This document shows, piece by piece, positions 25,767 through 34,707 of a stretch of 64,000 nucleotides of DNA. The notes beneath the pieces were generated by a model. It had not been told where the DNA came from and did no database searches. It worked only from the letters and a program-made list of their open reading frames with translations. The position numbers were made by a program, and so were the translations under genes. Source of the stretch: COE1 sp036310845 (GTDB taxonomy: Bacteria; Bacillota; Clostridia; Lachnospirales; Lachnospiraceae); contig JAXJRB010000086.1 in assembly GCA_036310845.1 (NCBI GenBank), forward strand, positions 4,511 to 68,510. The letters run 5' to 3'. The stretch's first letter is position 1; each line of letters begins with the position of its first letter.

Positions 25767-26987
25767 TTATTCAGAAGGATAATCATACTGTTTGATATCC
25801 ATGAATAAAATTTCAGCAACTGTTTCTTGTGCCTTGATAGACTCGAATAATGAAAGTGTTTTGCCCTGCTGTTTATTGTTCCTCTCTGTCATATATAACA
25901 TTTCATTAAGATACCAGTAAATATCATATGCGGAACAGGTTCCATTATGTTCTGCAACGATACGTTCCTGACAGTTTCTTAAGGATGCTATATGACCTGT
26001 CAATTTAAGAGCGGTATAAATGTTTTTCATACAGTCTGCGGGATGGTTGATTGTTATACTCATCAGTTTTTGCAGATTTGTTATATTCTCGCGGTATTTA
26101 GCGAGGAATCGCTGTGACACATCTTTAAATGCACTCATAGCTTTTTTACCACCTTTATGTTCTACGGATAATGACTTACCAAGTATAATAGGTTTTCCTT
26201 CATCAAATATAATAGGTGTCAGACGTGCTGCACATTTTCCAACATCAGATGTAGTTAACCGAACCTGAAGACTAATATTTGAAACCAGTTCTCCGTTAGC
26301 TGTTAAGACATCGTATACTCTTTTTTCAAGTTCTTCATCTCTCAAATTATAAAGTATTTCGGTTATTTCATGTGATGTATTGGACATTGCAAACTCAAAG
26401 CCTGCATACGAATTTTTAAGCTCATACTCTAATATGCCAATCAATTCACTTGTAGGCATTACACTGTAATCTGATTCATCTCCGGATAAGAGAGCAGTAC
26501 ACTTACCATCGCGTATCAGAGCTAAGGTCTTGTCTTTATATAATCCAAGCCCTTCATTAAGGCACAGACATCTTGTAGCAGGAGCCATTTCATTTGCCCT
26601 TCTTCTTTCTTTTAATGATGAAATAGAACTGCCACTTACGCCACTTCGTTCTTGTATATGCGTGAATGCTGTGTAACGAAGGGGATACATAACCATTTCA
26701 TTATTATATGGCAGACAAATAGCAATACGTGTATTTTTCATTGATGTTGTAATATCCTCATCATCAACATCAGCATTGAACCCGTTTATCTTATGGCCTT
26801 TTTTTGTAGTAAATAAAAAAGAACCTGGTACAAACAGATTCAACTCATTATGTTCCAAGGGAACAGTCTCTATTTCATTTGTGTATACATTGACCCATCT
26901 ATCAGTTGTTTCCTGATTTATGAAGTACTCTTTCATCTGAGTATTATCTGCGAAAGATAACACATCGTTATCCTTTAACTTTTGCAT
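25767..26987 (-). CDS. Hypothetical protein, 406 aa, possibly DUF932-like
   Basis: Soluble alpha/beta protein. The stretch CTALLSGDESDYSVMP near residue 165 and the GFEFAMSNTSHEITE region near 200 faintly recall plasmid and phage DUF932 proteins, but I am not sure. Start set at ATG 26987, which follows AAGGAGG. It is the second gene behind leader L1, five bases after the 65-aa gene. Confidence 0.7.
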   Translation of the reverse strand: MQKLKDNDVLSFADNTQMKEYFINQETTDRWVNVYTNEIETVPLEHNELNLFVPGSFLFTTKKGHKINGFNADVDDEDITTSMKNTRIAICLPYNNEMVMYPLRYTAFTHIQERSGVSGSSISSLKERRRANEMAPATRCLCLNEGLGLYKDKTLALIRDGKCTALLSGDESDYSVMPTSELIGILEYELKNSYAGFEFAMSNTSHEITEILYNLRDEELEKRVYDVLTANGELVSNISLQVRLTTSDVGKCAARLTPIIFDEGKPIILGKSLSVEHKGGKKAMSAFKDVSQRFLAKYRENITNLQKLMSITINHPADCMKNIYTALKLTGHIASLRNCQERIVAEHNGTCSAYDIYWYLNEMLYMTERNNKQQGKTLSLFESIKAQETVAEILFMDIKQYDYPSE

Positions 26988-26991
26988 ATAT

Positions 26992-27189
26992 TTATGCCTC
27001 CTTTGTAAATTTTGTTTCGTCCTTAAAATAACTACGTAATACATTGTTTGCAAAAACATCCAATGCTCTTAAGGATAAAAATTCATGATTTTCGAAAAGC
27101 TCATCAATTATTTCTGATGATATTCCAAAATCTTCTAATACTTTTTTCTTTTGATTAACATGATCATTAAATGTTTTTTTACGATACAT
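26992..27189 (-). CDS. Small hypothetical protein, 65 aa
   Basis: Starts with MYRKKTFNDH; AAAGGAG lies six bases before the ATG. Charged and helical, no motif recognised. It is the first gene behind leader L1 and its end overlaps the ribosome binding site of the next gene, suggesting coupled translation. Confidence 0.7.
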   Translation of the reverse strand: MYRKKTFNDHVNQKKKVLEDFGISSEIIDELFENHEFLSLRALDVFANNVLRSYFKDETKFTKEA

Positions 27190-27216
27190 ATTATTCTCCT
27201 TTCATTGATTTATTTT

Positions 27217-27353
27217 ATTATTTATTTAAACCGCATAAGCGGATTATTTTTTGTATAAAAAAAGCAGCTAAACCCAATGGTTTACCTGCAAATGTGATTT
27301 TAAAAATGAAATTTTAGATAGCTTTATTATACCATATTAAATAAAAAAAACAA
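27217..27353 (-). promoter_or_regulatory. Leader L1: promoter, terminator hairpin, second hairpin
   Basis: Minus strand order: TTGTTT, 16 bases, TATAAT (27331-27326); ATTTCATTT box (about 27312); terminator hairpin with GCAG/CTGC outer stem (27263-27289) and T run; small hairpin CCGCTTATGCGG followed by TTTAAATAAAT; then the ribosome binding site. See the other leaders L2-L9. Confidence 0.8.
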
Positions 27354-27384
27354 GGTGTATTTTTTATTATGTCTATAATATAAA

Positions 27385-27410
27385 AAATACCGGAATTGTC
27401 CGGTATTTTT
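27385..27410 (-). terminator. Intrinsic terminator after the 27413 gene
   Basis: AAATACCGGA pairs with TCCGGTATTT around ATTG, with T residues on the minus strand. Confidence 0.8.
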
Positions 27411-27412
27411 AT

Positions 27413-27883
27413 CTAAATATATGGTAGTACATATAAAGGATAATTTATTATATTCATATTACTTGTATCAGGTAATATATTTTTTTCAACTGTGTAAATT
27501 GTTACGGAACATCCGGGATAATATCTTGTTATCTTTTGTTGCGGGACATGACATTTATATCTGATTCCACCTACATCTACAATAATGCAGTTATATTTAG
27601 ATTTTTTTGTAAAAATAATAGGAGCCTCTGTGGATATACATATTCCTTCTAGTATTATTAATTTATTTGATGTTATGATTTTGTATTCATGTATAATCAT
27701 AAGTACTAACAATATAACAATTATGTTCGTAGTAATAACAAGATATACTTCTCTACTATATATTATGAAACATTCCATAATAATAATAGATAAAATTGTT
27801 AATAGAAATTTTTTAAAAAATTCCTTATATAGTTTATCCGGTATTATAGAAAGCTTGAGTATTATTTTTTTCAGTATTTTCAT
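27413..27883 (-). CDS. Membrane protein, 156 aa
   Basis: Two adjacent membrane segments (about residues 25-65), then a beta-rich soluble domain of 80 residues ending near the C-terminus. It lies 25 bases after the zinc-ribbon gene in the same operon. Not recognised. Confidence 0.7.
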   Translation of the reverse strand: MKILKKIILKLSIIPDKLYKEFFKKFLLTILSIIIMECFIIYSREVYLVITTNIIVILLVLMIIHEYKIITSNKLIILEGICISTEAPIIFTKKSKYNCIIVDVGGIRYKCHVPQQKITRYYPGCSVTIYTVEKNILPDTSNMNIINYPLYVLPYI

Positions 27884-27907
27884 ATTGTAATTAGTCTCCT
27901 TTATGCT

Positions 27908-28552
27908 TTAAATAGTCAATATCAAGTAAAGTATAATTGCTATAATTGCGACTATTACAAATATTACTTTAAGAACTGATTTTTCCCGACCTATTAATAC
28001 ATGGTCAATTTCGTGTGCGATTTTTGGCAAAGTGTCATTATAGTATCCGTCGAAATTTGCGTTATAGCGACCACTATCATCATACATTTTAGAATAGTCA
28101 GGTTCTTCTTTAACTTCTTCATCTGTCCATGGTATTTTTTTTCTTTTAGAAGAAGATTGTAGCGTTCCTGTAAAATCATCAGTGATATTTTCTTTATAAT
28201 CAGTACTAGATAGATCTTCAGAATTTTCTTCATTGGTATCCGTATTTAATGATGGAATATATTCTTCATATTCCTCATCATCTATATTGCTTACGGATAT
28301 AGTTTTTTCATTTTCCATATCAGGAATCTCTATTTGTTCTTCCATTTCGGTTTCAGTAAGATATGTATTCATCTCTTCGATAGAAATATTTTGCATCCTC
28401 TGAACCGGTCTATTAACAGTTATCGGATTAGGAGTATTATTAGTGGAAGAATTTTTAGTTTTTGGATTTGGTGTTCCGCAGAACGGGCATGTTTCCTGAT
28501 GTATATCAATAAGTCTTCTACAATTTGTACAATTACATTTAGTTTGAGCCAT
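27908..28552 (-). CDS. Zinc-ribbon protein with C-terminal membrane anchor
   Basis: 214 aa. Two CxxC pairs near residues 7-10 and 22-25 (CTNCRRL, CPFCGTP) form a zinc ribbon. A long acidic disordered middle follows, and a single tail anchor (IFVIVAIIAIILYLILTI) ends the protein. It would face the cytoplasm. Ribosome binding site AAAGGAGG and the palindromic promoter lie just upstream. Role unknown. Confidence 0.75.
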   Translation of the reverse strand: MAQTKCNCTNCRRLIDIHQETCPFCGTPNPKTKNSSTNNTPNPITVNRPVQRMQNISIEEMNTYLTETEMEEQIEIPDMENEKTISVSNIDDEEYEEYIPSLNTDTNEENSEDLSSTDYKENITDDFTGTLQSSSKRKKIPWTDEEVKEEPDYSKMYDDSGRYNANFDGYYNDTLPKIAHEIDHVLIGREKSVLKVIFVIVAIIAIILYLILTI

Positions 28553-28575
28553 AGCTTAATCCTCCTTTATGGTAT

Positions 28576-28603
28576 AGTATACCATATATTATAACGCACA
28601 TTT
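28576..28603 (-). promoter_or_regulatory. Promoter of the zinc-ribbon operon with plasmid-wide palindrome
   Basis: Minus strand TATACT inside the 15-bp palindrome TGGTATACTATACCA. No good -35 is visible at 16-17 bases. Confidence 0.6.
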
Positions 28604-28619
28604 TAGTTTTGTAAATAAA

Positions 28620-28641
28620 AAAAACCGCTTGTGCGGTTTTT
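28620..28641. terminator. Intrinsic terminator after the XRE regulator
   Basis: AAAAACCGC pairs with GCGGTTTTT around TTGT. Confidence 0.8.
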
Positions 28642-28651
28642 AAATTAGATT

Positions 28652-29395
28652 TTAGTTACTTTGGGAAGAGTAATCTAAATATGCTCTATATGATATCCCT
28701 AATCCTTCATAAGGAAGTGTAAGTCCAACTTTATTAATTAGACATGAATGTGTTTCATTGTGTTTGTACCAACCGTTATATAGTCCTTGCAATCCTTTAT
28801 CAGATGTTGTTAGTTCTACCCACATTTCACGTTTTGTTTTATGAAGCTTTGCATTATCTAACGGATATTTTCCGTTAATAGATGCAAAATAGTAATATGT
28901 TGGTTCATCAATATAGATGCTTTCAATTATAGGACTTGAAATAGATAAAACACCTCCTGCCAATATAATACTTTTTTTTTCTATATTAACAATTCCCCAT
29001 TGATCAGGATGCGTAAGATTTTTAAATGATACAAAAACAGGTTTTTTATCATAATTTCCTATTTCAGATAGTGGTATAGTTATTTGTTGACGTTCTTTAT
29101 AATGTTTCTCTATATCAATAGTAATAGGTTCCTGCTCAACAAAAGTGCTTTTGGGATTATCTGTTTTACACTGAAGGTATTCAACACTCACATCATAAAT
29201 GGTTGCTAAATATTTAAAAAAGGTTATCGAGGGAGTACGCCTTCCTGTTTCCCAACTACTTATAGCAGGTGTAGTAATCGGAGTTTCTCTTTTGCTTATA
29301 TCAGACAATCTTTCAGCAAGCTCTTTCTGTGTAAGATTGTTTTCAATTCGTAAAGATGTTAAACGTTTTGCTACTTTTATATTTGTATTATGCAT
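28652..29395 (-). CDS. XRE-family transcriptional regulator
   Basis: 247 aa. Residues 5-70 form a lambda-repressor-type HTH (KRLTSLRIENNLTQKELAERL, then ISSWETGRRTPSITFFKYLA, given as landmarks). The C-terminal 150 residues are a beta-rich domain, partly like an S24-type or sensor domain but without a visible Ser-Lys protease pair. It is transcribed divergently from the signal-peptidase operon, and it is a candidate for the protein that reads the plasmid-wide palindrome. Ribosome binding site AAGGAG. Confidence 0.85.
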   Translation of the reverse strand: MHNTNIKVAKRLTSLRIENNLTQKELAERLSDISKRETPITTPAISSWETGRRTPSITFFKYLATIYDVSVEYLQCKTDNPKSTFVEQEPITIDIEKHYKERQQITIPLSEIGNYDKKPVFVSFKNLTHPDQWGIVNIEKKSIILAGGVLSISSPIIESIYIDEPTYYYFASINGKYPLDNAKLHKTKREMWVELTTSDKGLQGLYNGWYKHNETHSCLINKVGLTLPYEGLGISYRAYLDYSSQSN

Positions 29396-29463
29396 TTTAA
29401 AATCTCCTTATATATGTTGTATTTAATATAAATATCATTAAATAGTACACTTTACCTATGATG

Positions 29464-29491
29464 ATATACCATTCTATTTTACTCTGTCAAT
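29464..29491 (-). promoter_or_regulatory. Promoter of the XRE regulator
   Basis: Minus strand TTGACA, 16 bases ending AATGG, TATATC. It resembles the common promoter but lacks the second palindrome arm. Confidence 0.6.
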
Positions 29492-29583
29492 CGTTGTAAT
29501 AATTTTATAATGGGACAAGAATACTTATAGGCTTATTTGAGTGAAAAATAGAATAAAATTTCTGTATTTACTGAATACTTATG

Positions 29584-29611
29584 TTGACAGAATTAAATAA
29601 AGTGGTATACT
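29584..29611 (+). promoter_or_regulatory. Promoter of the signal-peptidase operon with plasmid-wide palindrome
   Basis: TTGACA, 16 bases ending AAGTGG, TATACT inside GTATACTATAC. This is one of the best matches to the shared promoter and the clearest plus-strand copy. Confidence 0.8.
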
Positions 29612-29670
29612 ATACATAGATATGAAACATTATGTACAGTCACTAGTTTATATAGCGGAGGAATGTAAAT

Positions 29671-30006
29671 ATGAACGTAGAGGTACTGAAAAAATTTTCT
29701 GAAAAGATTATTATAAAAGTTGAAAATAGAAATCAAGAAAAGGAAATGGTACATAAATGCCGGATTTTAGGACATAAGTTGGTGCTTAGAGATTCTACAG
29801 CTTATAATAGTGACAAAAAACCAATATTCCCAATTTATTATGGGTTTTATACTATAGGTGATAAGGTCCAGAGTTGGTGGGACATTGATAATTCATGGAT
29901 GAAAAAAAATAAAAGCATTATAATATGTTATAAATGCTTTTTGGAAAATATAAAGGAAGAATTGAAAGAAGCAGAGGATTTATATGAAAATAAAAAGAGT
30001 AAGTAA
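29671..30006 (+). CDS. Small hypothetical protein, 111 aa
   Basis: Ribosome binding site GGAGG nine bases before the ATG. The protein is basic, soluble and Trp/Tyr-rich in the centre, with two Cys in ICYKCFLE that might bind metal. Its last 23 bases overlap the start of the signal-peptidase fusion gene, implying coupled expression. Not recognised. Confidence 0.7.
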   Translation: MNVEVLKKFSEKIIIKVENRNQEKEMVHKCRILGHKLVLRDSTAYNSDKKPIFPIYYGFYTIGDKVQSWWDIDNSWMKKNKSIIICYKCFLENIKEELKEAEDLYENKKSK

Positions 30007-31885
30007 ATATTTGACTGCAGCAATATTAGCATCGGTATTTATATCGACAGGAAGTATATCAATGGCAGAAGAGTCGATTGTGAAAACAACTGGTTTTGAA
30101 TTAAAGCAAGATTATGATGCTTGTGCATTTGATATTACAACGGAAATGACGGGTACATTTGATGTGAAGTTGTATTCTAAAGGTAATGAGGATAAGGCAT
30201 ACATAGGAAGAATTGAAGGTGGAAATTCTTGTACTATAAATGTTGAAAATGTTAATAGTGGAGTATGGCAGGTAGAAATTACATATGTATTGGATGATGA
30301 TCAAAACATAGAGGTAGACGCTGCTACAGTAATAGGCAAAATTAAGATTAATGCCAAAGCAATAGATAAAACTGCTTTTTCTGTTGGTAATGTATCGGTT
30401 GCCAGAGATATTGTAGGATTGGATACTTACTTCAAAGACGATGCGGTAGTAGTAGAATGGACAGATACTAGTTGCGGTAACGTAAATGTAGCAATTGTTG
30501 ATACGAAAACTTCTCAAATTCTTGATAAAGAGACGGTAAAAGGAAATTATTATGAATTTGAATTACCGGAACTTACGGATGAAATTTCGGTTAATGTTGT
30601 TCCTTCAACAAGCGCTAATATAACAGGAGCAAATAGTCAGTTTACAATGCCTGTCATTAATAATCCGAATGCAAAAGTTATTTATGAGGATGTAGAATAT
30701 GTAAATACAGATACTATACCGGTAAATGTTGAATTAGAAAATGCTTATTCTTTACTTTTTTTCAGCAATGGAGCAGAGGTTCAGCAGACAGGAACTTTGA
30801 CAGCAGGAACTTATACATATGATATTCCGGTAGAAGAGGGTCTTAATAATATTCAGACTTTTGTTATTGATGCTGATCATAATATGCGTTCCACCAGTTA
30901 TACGGTAACAAGAGATAGTATAAAGCCTGCATTAACTCTTGATATGGAGTATGATGGACTTTCTACTTATGATGATATTGCGGTTATTACGGGTACAATC
31001 AAAGATTATGAGACTTTTATGATTAATGAGACAGTACCAGTAGTAGCAGGAGATGGTTCTTTTAAAGCAGAATATATCTTAAAAGATGGAATTAACGAGC
31101 TTAATATAAAGGCTACAGATATTGCAGGTAATGAAACGGTATATGTAGCTTCTATTACGAAGCTAATTAAGCAGGAACCTCAGTGGAAAGATTACATTAT
31201 GCCGGGAATAGGCATCTTTGTAGTTATAATCTTTATGCTTTCATTCATAATCAAGAAAGTAAGACCGTCAAAGGAAGAAACAGACACTGAAAAAAAGGAT
31301 AAACTGGAGAAAGACAAAAATAAAAATGATGATAAAGCAAAAAAGAAGAAGCATAAGCCGTTAAGCAAAAAACAGAAAGATATACTTGACTGTGTAGGTG
31401 TAGGTGTAGCTATCTACTTTGTGTTTTCTTATCTCATTATATGGGGGAATGTTCCAACAGAATCCATGGCACCTACTTTCAATCCGGGAGATTATATTAT
31501 TTCAAACGGACTTGCATATGTAAATCATGAACCACAGCGAGGAGATGTTATTATCTTCGATAAAGGGAGTGAGAGCTTGGTTAAGCGTGTTATTGGTATT
31601 CCCGGAGATGACATCATGTTTATTGATGGTTATATCTATATAAATGGTCAGCTTTGTTATGAAGAATACATCAGTAGTGATGTAGAAACAAATTGTGCGT
31701 GGGATTTCTTTGATATTCCTGATGGCTGTTATTTCGTTATGGGAGATAATCGAGAAAATTCTTATGATTCAAGGTATTGGGATAATCCATATGTCAATAT
31801 TGATGATATTGAAGGTAAAGTTATGGTATCTATTCCTGTTTCACAGTTAATAGATGCAGTAAAATCAATTGTAATGGGAGTATAA
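29984..31885 (+). CDS. Signal peptidase I fused to an extracellular beta-rich region
   Basis: 633 aa. An N-terminal signal peptide (KYLTAAILASVFISTGSISMA) is followed by about 380 residues with Ig-like or bacterial-adhesin-like repeats. A membrane segment sits near 405-425 (GIFVVIIFMLSFIIKK), then a 45-residue Lys-rich cytoplasmic loop and a second segment. The C-terminus is a complete signal peptidase I: catalytic Ser in PTESMAPTF, Lys in SLVKRVIGIPGD, and the late box GDNRENSYDSR. Ordinary signal peptidases are about 180-200 aa without such an ectodomain. It may mature the plasmid's own pilin or surface proteins. Coupled to the gene before it. Confidence 0.85.
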   Translation: MKIKRVSKYLTAAILASVFISTGSISMAEESIVKTTGFELKQDYDACAFDITTEMTGTFDVKLYSKGNEDKAYIGRIEGGNSCTINVENVNSGVWQVEITYVLDDDQNIEVDAATVIGKIKINAKAIDKTAFSVGNVSVARDIVGLDTYFKDDAVVVEWTDTSCGNVNVAIVDTKTSQILDKETVKGNYYEFELPELTDEISVNVVPSTSANITGANSQFTMPVINNPNAKVIYEDVEYVNTDTIPVNVELENAYSLLFFSNGAEVQQTGTLTAGTYTYDIPVEEGLNNIQTFVIDADHNMRSTSYTVTRDSIKPALTLDMEYDGLSTYDDIAVITGTIKDYETFMINETVPVVAGDGSFKAEYILKDGINELNIKATDIAGNETVYVASITKLIKQEPQWKDYIMPGIGIFVVIIFMLSFIIKKVRPSKEETDTEKKDKLEKDKNKNDDKAKKKKHKPLSKKQKDILDCVGVGVAIYFVFSYLIIWGNVPTESMAPTFNPGDYIISNGLAYVNHEPQRGDVIIFDKGSESLVKRVIGIPGDDIMFIDGYIYINGQLCYEEYISSDVETNCAWDFFDIPDGCYFVMGDNRENSYDSRYWDNPYVNIDDIEGKVMVSIPVSQLIDAVKSIVMGV

Positions 31886-31890
31886 AAATA

Positions 31891-32139
31891 GTGAGTAGTA
31901 TTAGAAATGTAGCAGAATATCTTGAAAGATTAAGTGTTGTTCAGAGAAATGCAGCTATTGAAGAAGCAGAGGAACAGACATTGATAGAAGCCAGATTGTT
32001 TATGAAGGAATTTGGTGAGAATAGTGTGATATTGGAACCTACGTTTATTAGTAAAATGCGTACATGGTATCGACAGCAATTAGAGCAAAGTCATAGTTTG
32101 CAGAATACGGAAAATATAATTCAGTTTCCAACTCGATAA
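31891..32139 (+). CDS. Small hypothetical protein, 82 aa
   Basis: Starts at GTG 31891, six bases after the previous stop; GGGAG lies about ten bases upstream within the preceding gene's end. Helical, acidic N-terminal half. It closes the operon before a terminator. Not recognised. Confidence 0.6.
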   Translation: MSSIRNVAEYLERLSVVQRNAAIEEAEEQTLIEARLFMKEFGENSVILEPTFISKMRTWYRQQLEQSHSLQNTENIIQFPTR

Positions 32140-32148
32140 TTAACAAAA

Positions 32149-32174
32149 AAAAAGACGGAAAAATCCGTCTTTTT
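32149..32174. terminator. Bidirectional terminator between converging operons
   Basis: AAAAAGACGGA pairs with TCCGTCTTTTT around AAAA. Confidence 0.9.
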
Positions 32175-32181
32175 TTTGTTC

Positions 32182-33147
32182 TTATGAGCAGATATCCTTT
32201 ACAAGACATCTGTCTTGTAGAGTGGTTGTATCAACTGCAAATTTACCTCGCACGCCAGTTTCTTTGGAAGCACGTTGGCTAAAATGTTTCCACAATACTT
32301 GATCCATATTTGGCATAACGGTTGATTCGATTACCATATTATATGTTTTATTTTTTTGATCTATAGCTTTAAAGCACAGATGTCCTCTGTTCCCAAAAGG
32401 CTGTAGAACAGTAGTGTTTTCCAGTTCAAAAACAGGATAATTTTTTTCGACAGTGACAGTATTGGATGCTTTTGGTGGTTTAGGTTCCTCTTTTTTCTCT
32501 TTAGAGCCTGTTTTTACCTGTGTATTTGCCATCTGCGTATTTGCCAGGCAGCTCTCGTTTTCATTTTGTGTTTCAGATGTATCTTGAGCCTTATGACCTG
32601 AGTATGTAGATTTCATATTTTGTAAAGAATATTTACTTGTCATATATTCTTTTTCCAAAAATGACCATCTATACTGCATTACTCTTAAGTCATCATATGA
32701 CATTCCAACCATTAACTTTAAAATGGGACTTGCACCTTTTACAGGGACAAATGCGCCTTTGTCATTTTGTGTTGCTGGAAATGAATAAGCTGTCATTACT
32801 ACATCAAATTTTGTACCTGGTGAGATGGTGAAATATCTTGACACAGGTTTTCCGTCATTTGCGGTAGCATTTCCGCCATATGGAGATGTCCATACTTCTT
32901 TAGGATATTTATCGCCTTTTGCTTTTTCTTCCATTAATTTTCTATACAGAGAACCATTTGCTATGTCTCTCATTAACAAAGCTCCAAAGTAATCTGCCTT
33001 CATATAACAATCAATATAGTTCTTTGAATTTTCGAGGGATACAAAAGAAAAGAGCATTTTATCAATGTCTAAACATTGTTTTACTTTTACAAATGCCTTT
33101 GCTCCGTACATTTCACTTAATACATTGTTTTCTTTTTCTGTTGCCAT
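32182..33147 (-). CDS. Hypothetical protein of the recombination operon, 321 aa
   Basis: Soluble protein with a globular N-terminal 165 residues, a polar Gln/Lys/Pro linker, and a second domain from about residue 235. It follows the RecD2-like helicase by 18 bases with GAAGGAAA as ribosome binding site. Position in a nuclease-helicase operon suggests a DNA-processing role; no family recognised. Confidence 0.7.
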   Translation of the reverse strand: MATEKENNVLSEMYGAKAFVKVKQCLDIDKMLFSFVSLENSKNYIDCYMKADYFGALLMRDIANGSLYRKLMEEKAKGDKYPKEVWTSPYGGNATANDGKPVSRYFTISPGTKFDVVMTAYSFPATQNDKGAFVPVKGASPILKLMVGMSYDDLRVMQYRWSFLEKEYMTSKYSLQNMKSTYSGHKAQDTSETQNENESCLANTQMANTQVKTGSKEKKEEPKPPKASNTVTVEKNYPVFELENTTVLQPFGNRGHLCFKAIDQKNKTYNMVIESTVMPNMDQVLWKHFSQRASKETGVRGKFAVDTTTLQDRCLVKDICS

Positions 33148-33165
33148 AATATTATTTCCTTCCTT

Positions 33166-34677
33166 CTATGCGACATCTAAAATTTCTTTTTTGTAGTAAA
33201 AATTAAGCTTTTCAGCCATCATTGTTATTCTTTCGTATGCAACCTCTTTATTTACAGCAATCTGCATTGCTGCATCTTCCTGTAAGAGACACACACGTTT
33301 CTTTGCCCTGGTTACTCCTGTGTAAAGGAGATTTTTATTTAACATTGCCTTATGTGCGGTGGTGATTCCCATTACCACGGACGGGTATTCGGAACCTTGC
33401 GATTTGTTAATACTCATGGAATATGCCAGTGATAATTGTTGCAGTTCCTTTTGCGTGTAAGCAACAGTACAGTCAATATATTCCACATACAATTTTCCAT
33501 AGCTCATTTTTTTAACAAATCCAACATCACCATTGGCACATTCAGCCCTGTTTACGAGTTGCATAACCGGATCTCCCAGTGTAAATTTTACCTTTAGTCC
33601 TGTCTCTGTCTGTGATGTAAAATAAGGTTTATTCCTTATTTCATTAACATGAGATTGTAGTACATTATTTACATAATCACTGCATAAAACTCCTGCTTTA
33701 CGATAGGGTAGTAGACATGCTACACCTTCTACACCAAATTGTTGATATTCCTTCATAAACATTTCTACAAGTTGATTTAAGCTTTTAAAGTCATCACGTA
33801 TATTTGGAGTATGGACAATTTCAAAATCGTCACCTTCTGTCATGATCCATTCACTTTCTCTGATGCGTAGGATGTTAGCAAAAAGATTAGAATCATTAGC
33901 CTGTCTGAAGGTTTTTGTTAATTCTACTTTTGGTATAACATCTGAGAATATCAGATCTCTAAGCACAGCCCCTGGACCTACGCTAGGAAGCTGATCAATA
34001 TCTCCTACTAATATAACTTTCTGCCCATTTTTTATAGCTCTGAAAGTATGATAAGCAGTTTCCATATCCAGCATGGAGATTTCGTCAATGATTAGCACAT
34101 CACCACCAAACATAGCCTTGTTTGTATTGGTGTAGGTAATGCCCAGTTCTTTTTGTACTGTTTTGGCAAAGTTCCCTGCAGATTCCGTAATACGCCTTGC
34201 AGCTTTACCCGTAGGAGCTGTAAAACGAATATCAACATCATACTGGATTTTCCGTAAAACATATTTAAGTACTTTTAAAACACTAGTTTTTCCAGTACCA
34301 GGTCCTCCAGTGATTACGCAAAAACCGTTACGTACAGCACATATTACAGCAGCTCTTTGCTGCTCATGTAATTTGAGTTTTAATTCATCCTCTCCGGCGT
34401 TTATATAAGAATCCAGTAAGGAGTCCGAAATGACCGGAGTTTTATAATTTTTCAAGATACGTATAGCATCAAATGATGCATAAGTTTCCCACATATCATA
34501 TTGAGGAAGAGAATAGTATACGATATTATCAACTGTAATTGTTCGTATTCCCTCCAATGAAGAAAGAATGTCAGGAGACATTCTTCTTCGAATCATATTT
34601 TTTTTCAATTTTGCTTCCCTTATCCAAAGATGACCTTCGGATAAAATAATATCTTCTATAAGTTTTGTTAGTGTCAT
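33166..34677 (-). CDS. RecD2-like superfamily 1 DNA helicase
   Basis: 503 aa. Motifs in order: Walker A GGPGTGKTS near residue 124, TAPTGKAARRI near 153, DVLIIDEISMLD (Walker B) near 190, VGDIDQLPSVGPG near 222, LTKTFRQ near 246 and SMSINKSQGSEYP near 430. These are the helicase signatures of RecD/TraA-type enzymes, which move 5' to 3'. It is shorter than RecD2 and may lack part of the N-terminal domain. Operon with a YqaJ nuclease suggests joint end processing. Confidence 0.9.
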   Translation of the reverse strand: MTLTKLIEDIILSEGHLWIREAKLKKNMIRRRMSPDILSSLEGIRTITVDNIVYYSLPQYDMWETYASFDAIRILKNYKTPVISDSLLDSYINAGEDELKLKLHEQQRAAVICAVRNGFCVITGGPGTGKTSVLKVLKYVLRKIQYDVDIRFTAPTGKAARRITESAGNFAKTVQKELGITYTNTNKAMFGGDVLIIDEISMLDMETAYHTFRAIKNGQKVILVGDIDQLPSVGPGAVLRDLIFSDVIPKVELTKTFRQANDSNLFANILRIRESEWIMTEGDDFEIVHTPNIRDDFKSLNQLVEMFMKEYQQFGVEGVACLLPYRKAGVLCSDYVNNVLQSHVNEIRNKPYFTSQTETGLKVKFTLGDPVMQLVNRAECANGDVGFVKKMSYGKLYVEYIDCTVAYTQKELQQLSLAYSMSINKSQGSEYPSVVMGITTAHKAMLNKNLLYTGVTRAKKRVCLLQEDAAMQIAVNKEVAYERITMMAEKLNFYYKKEILDVA

Positions 34678-34707
34678 ATCTCGTTTCCTTTTTTGCCTAA
34701 AGTAGAC

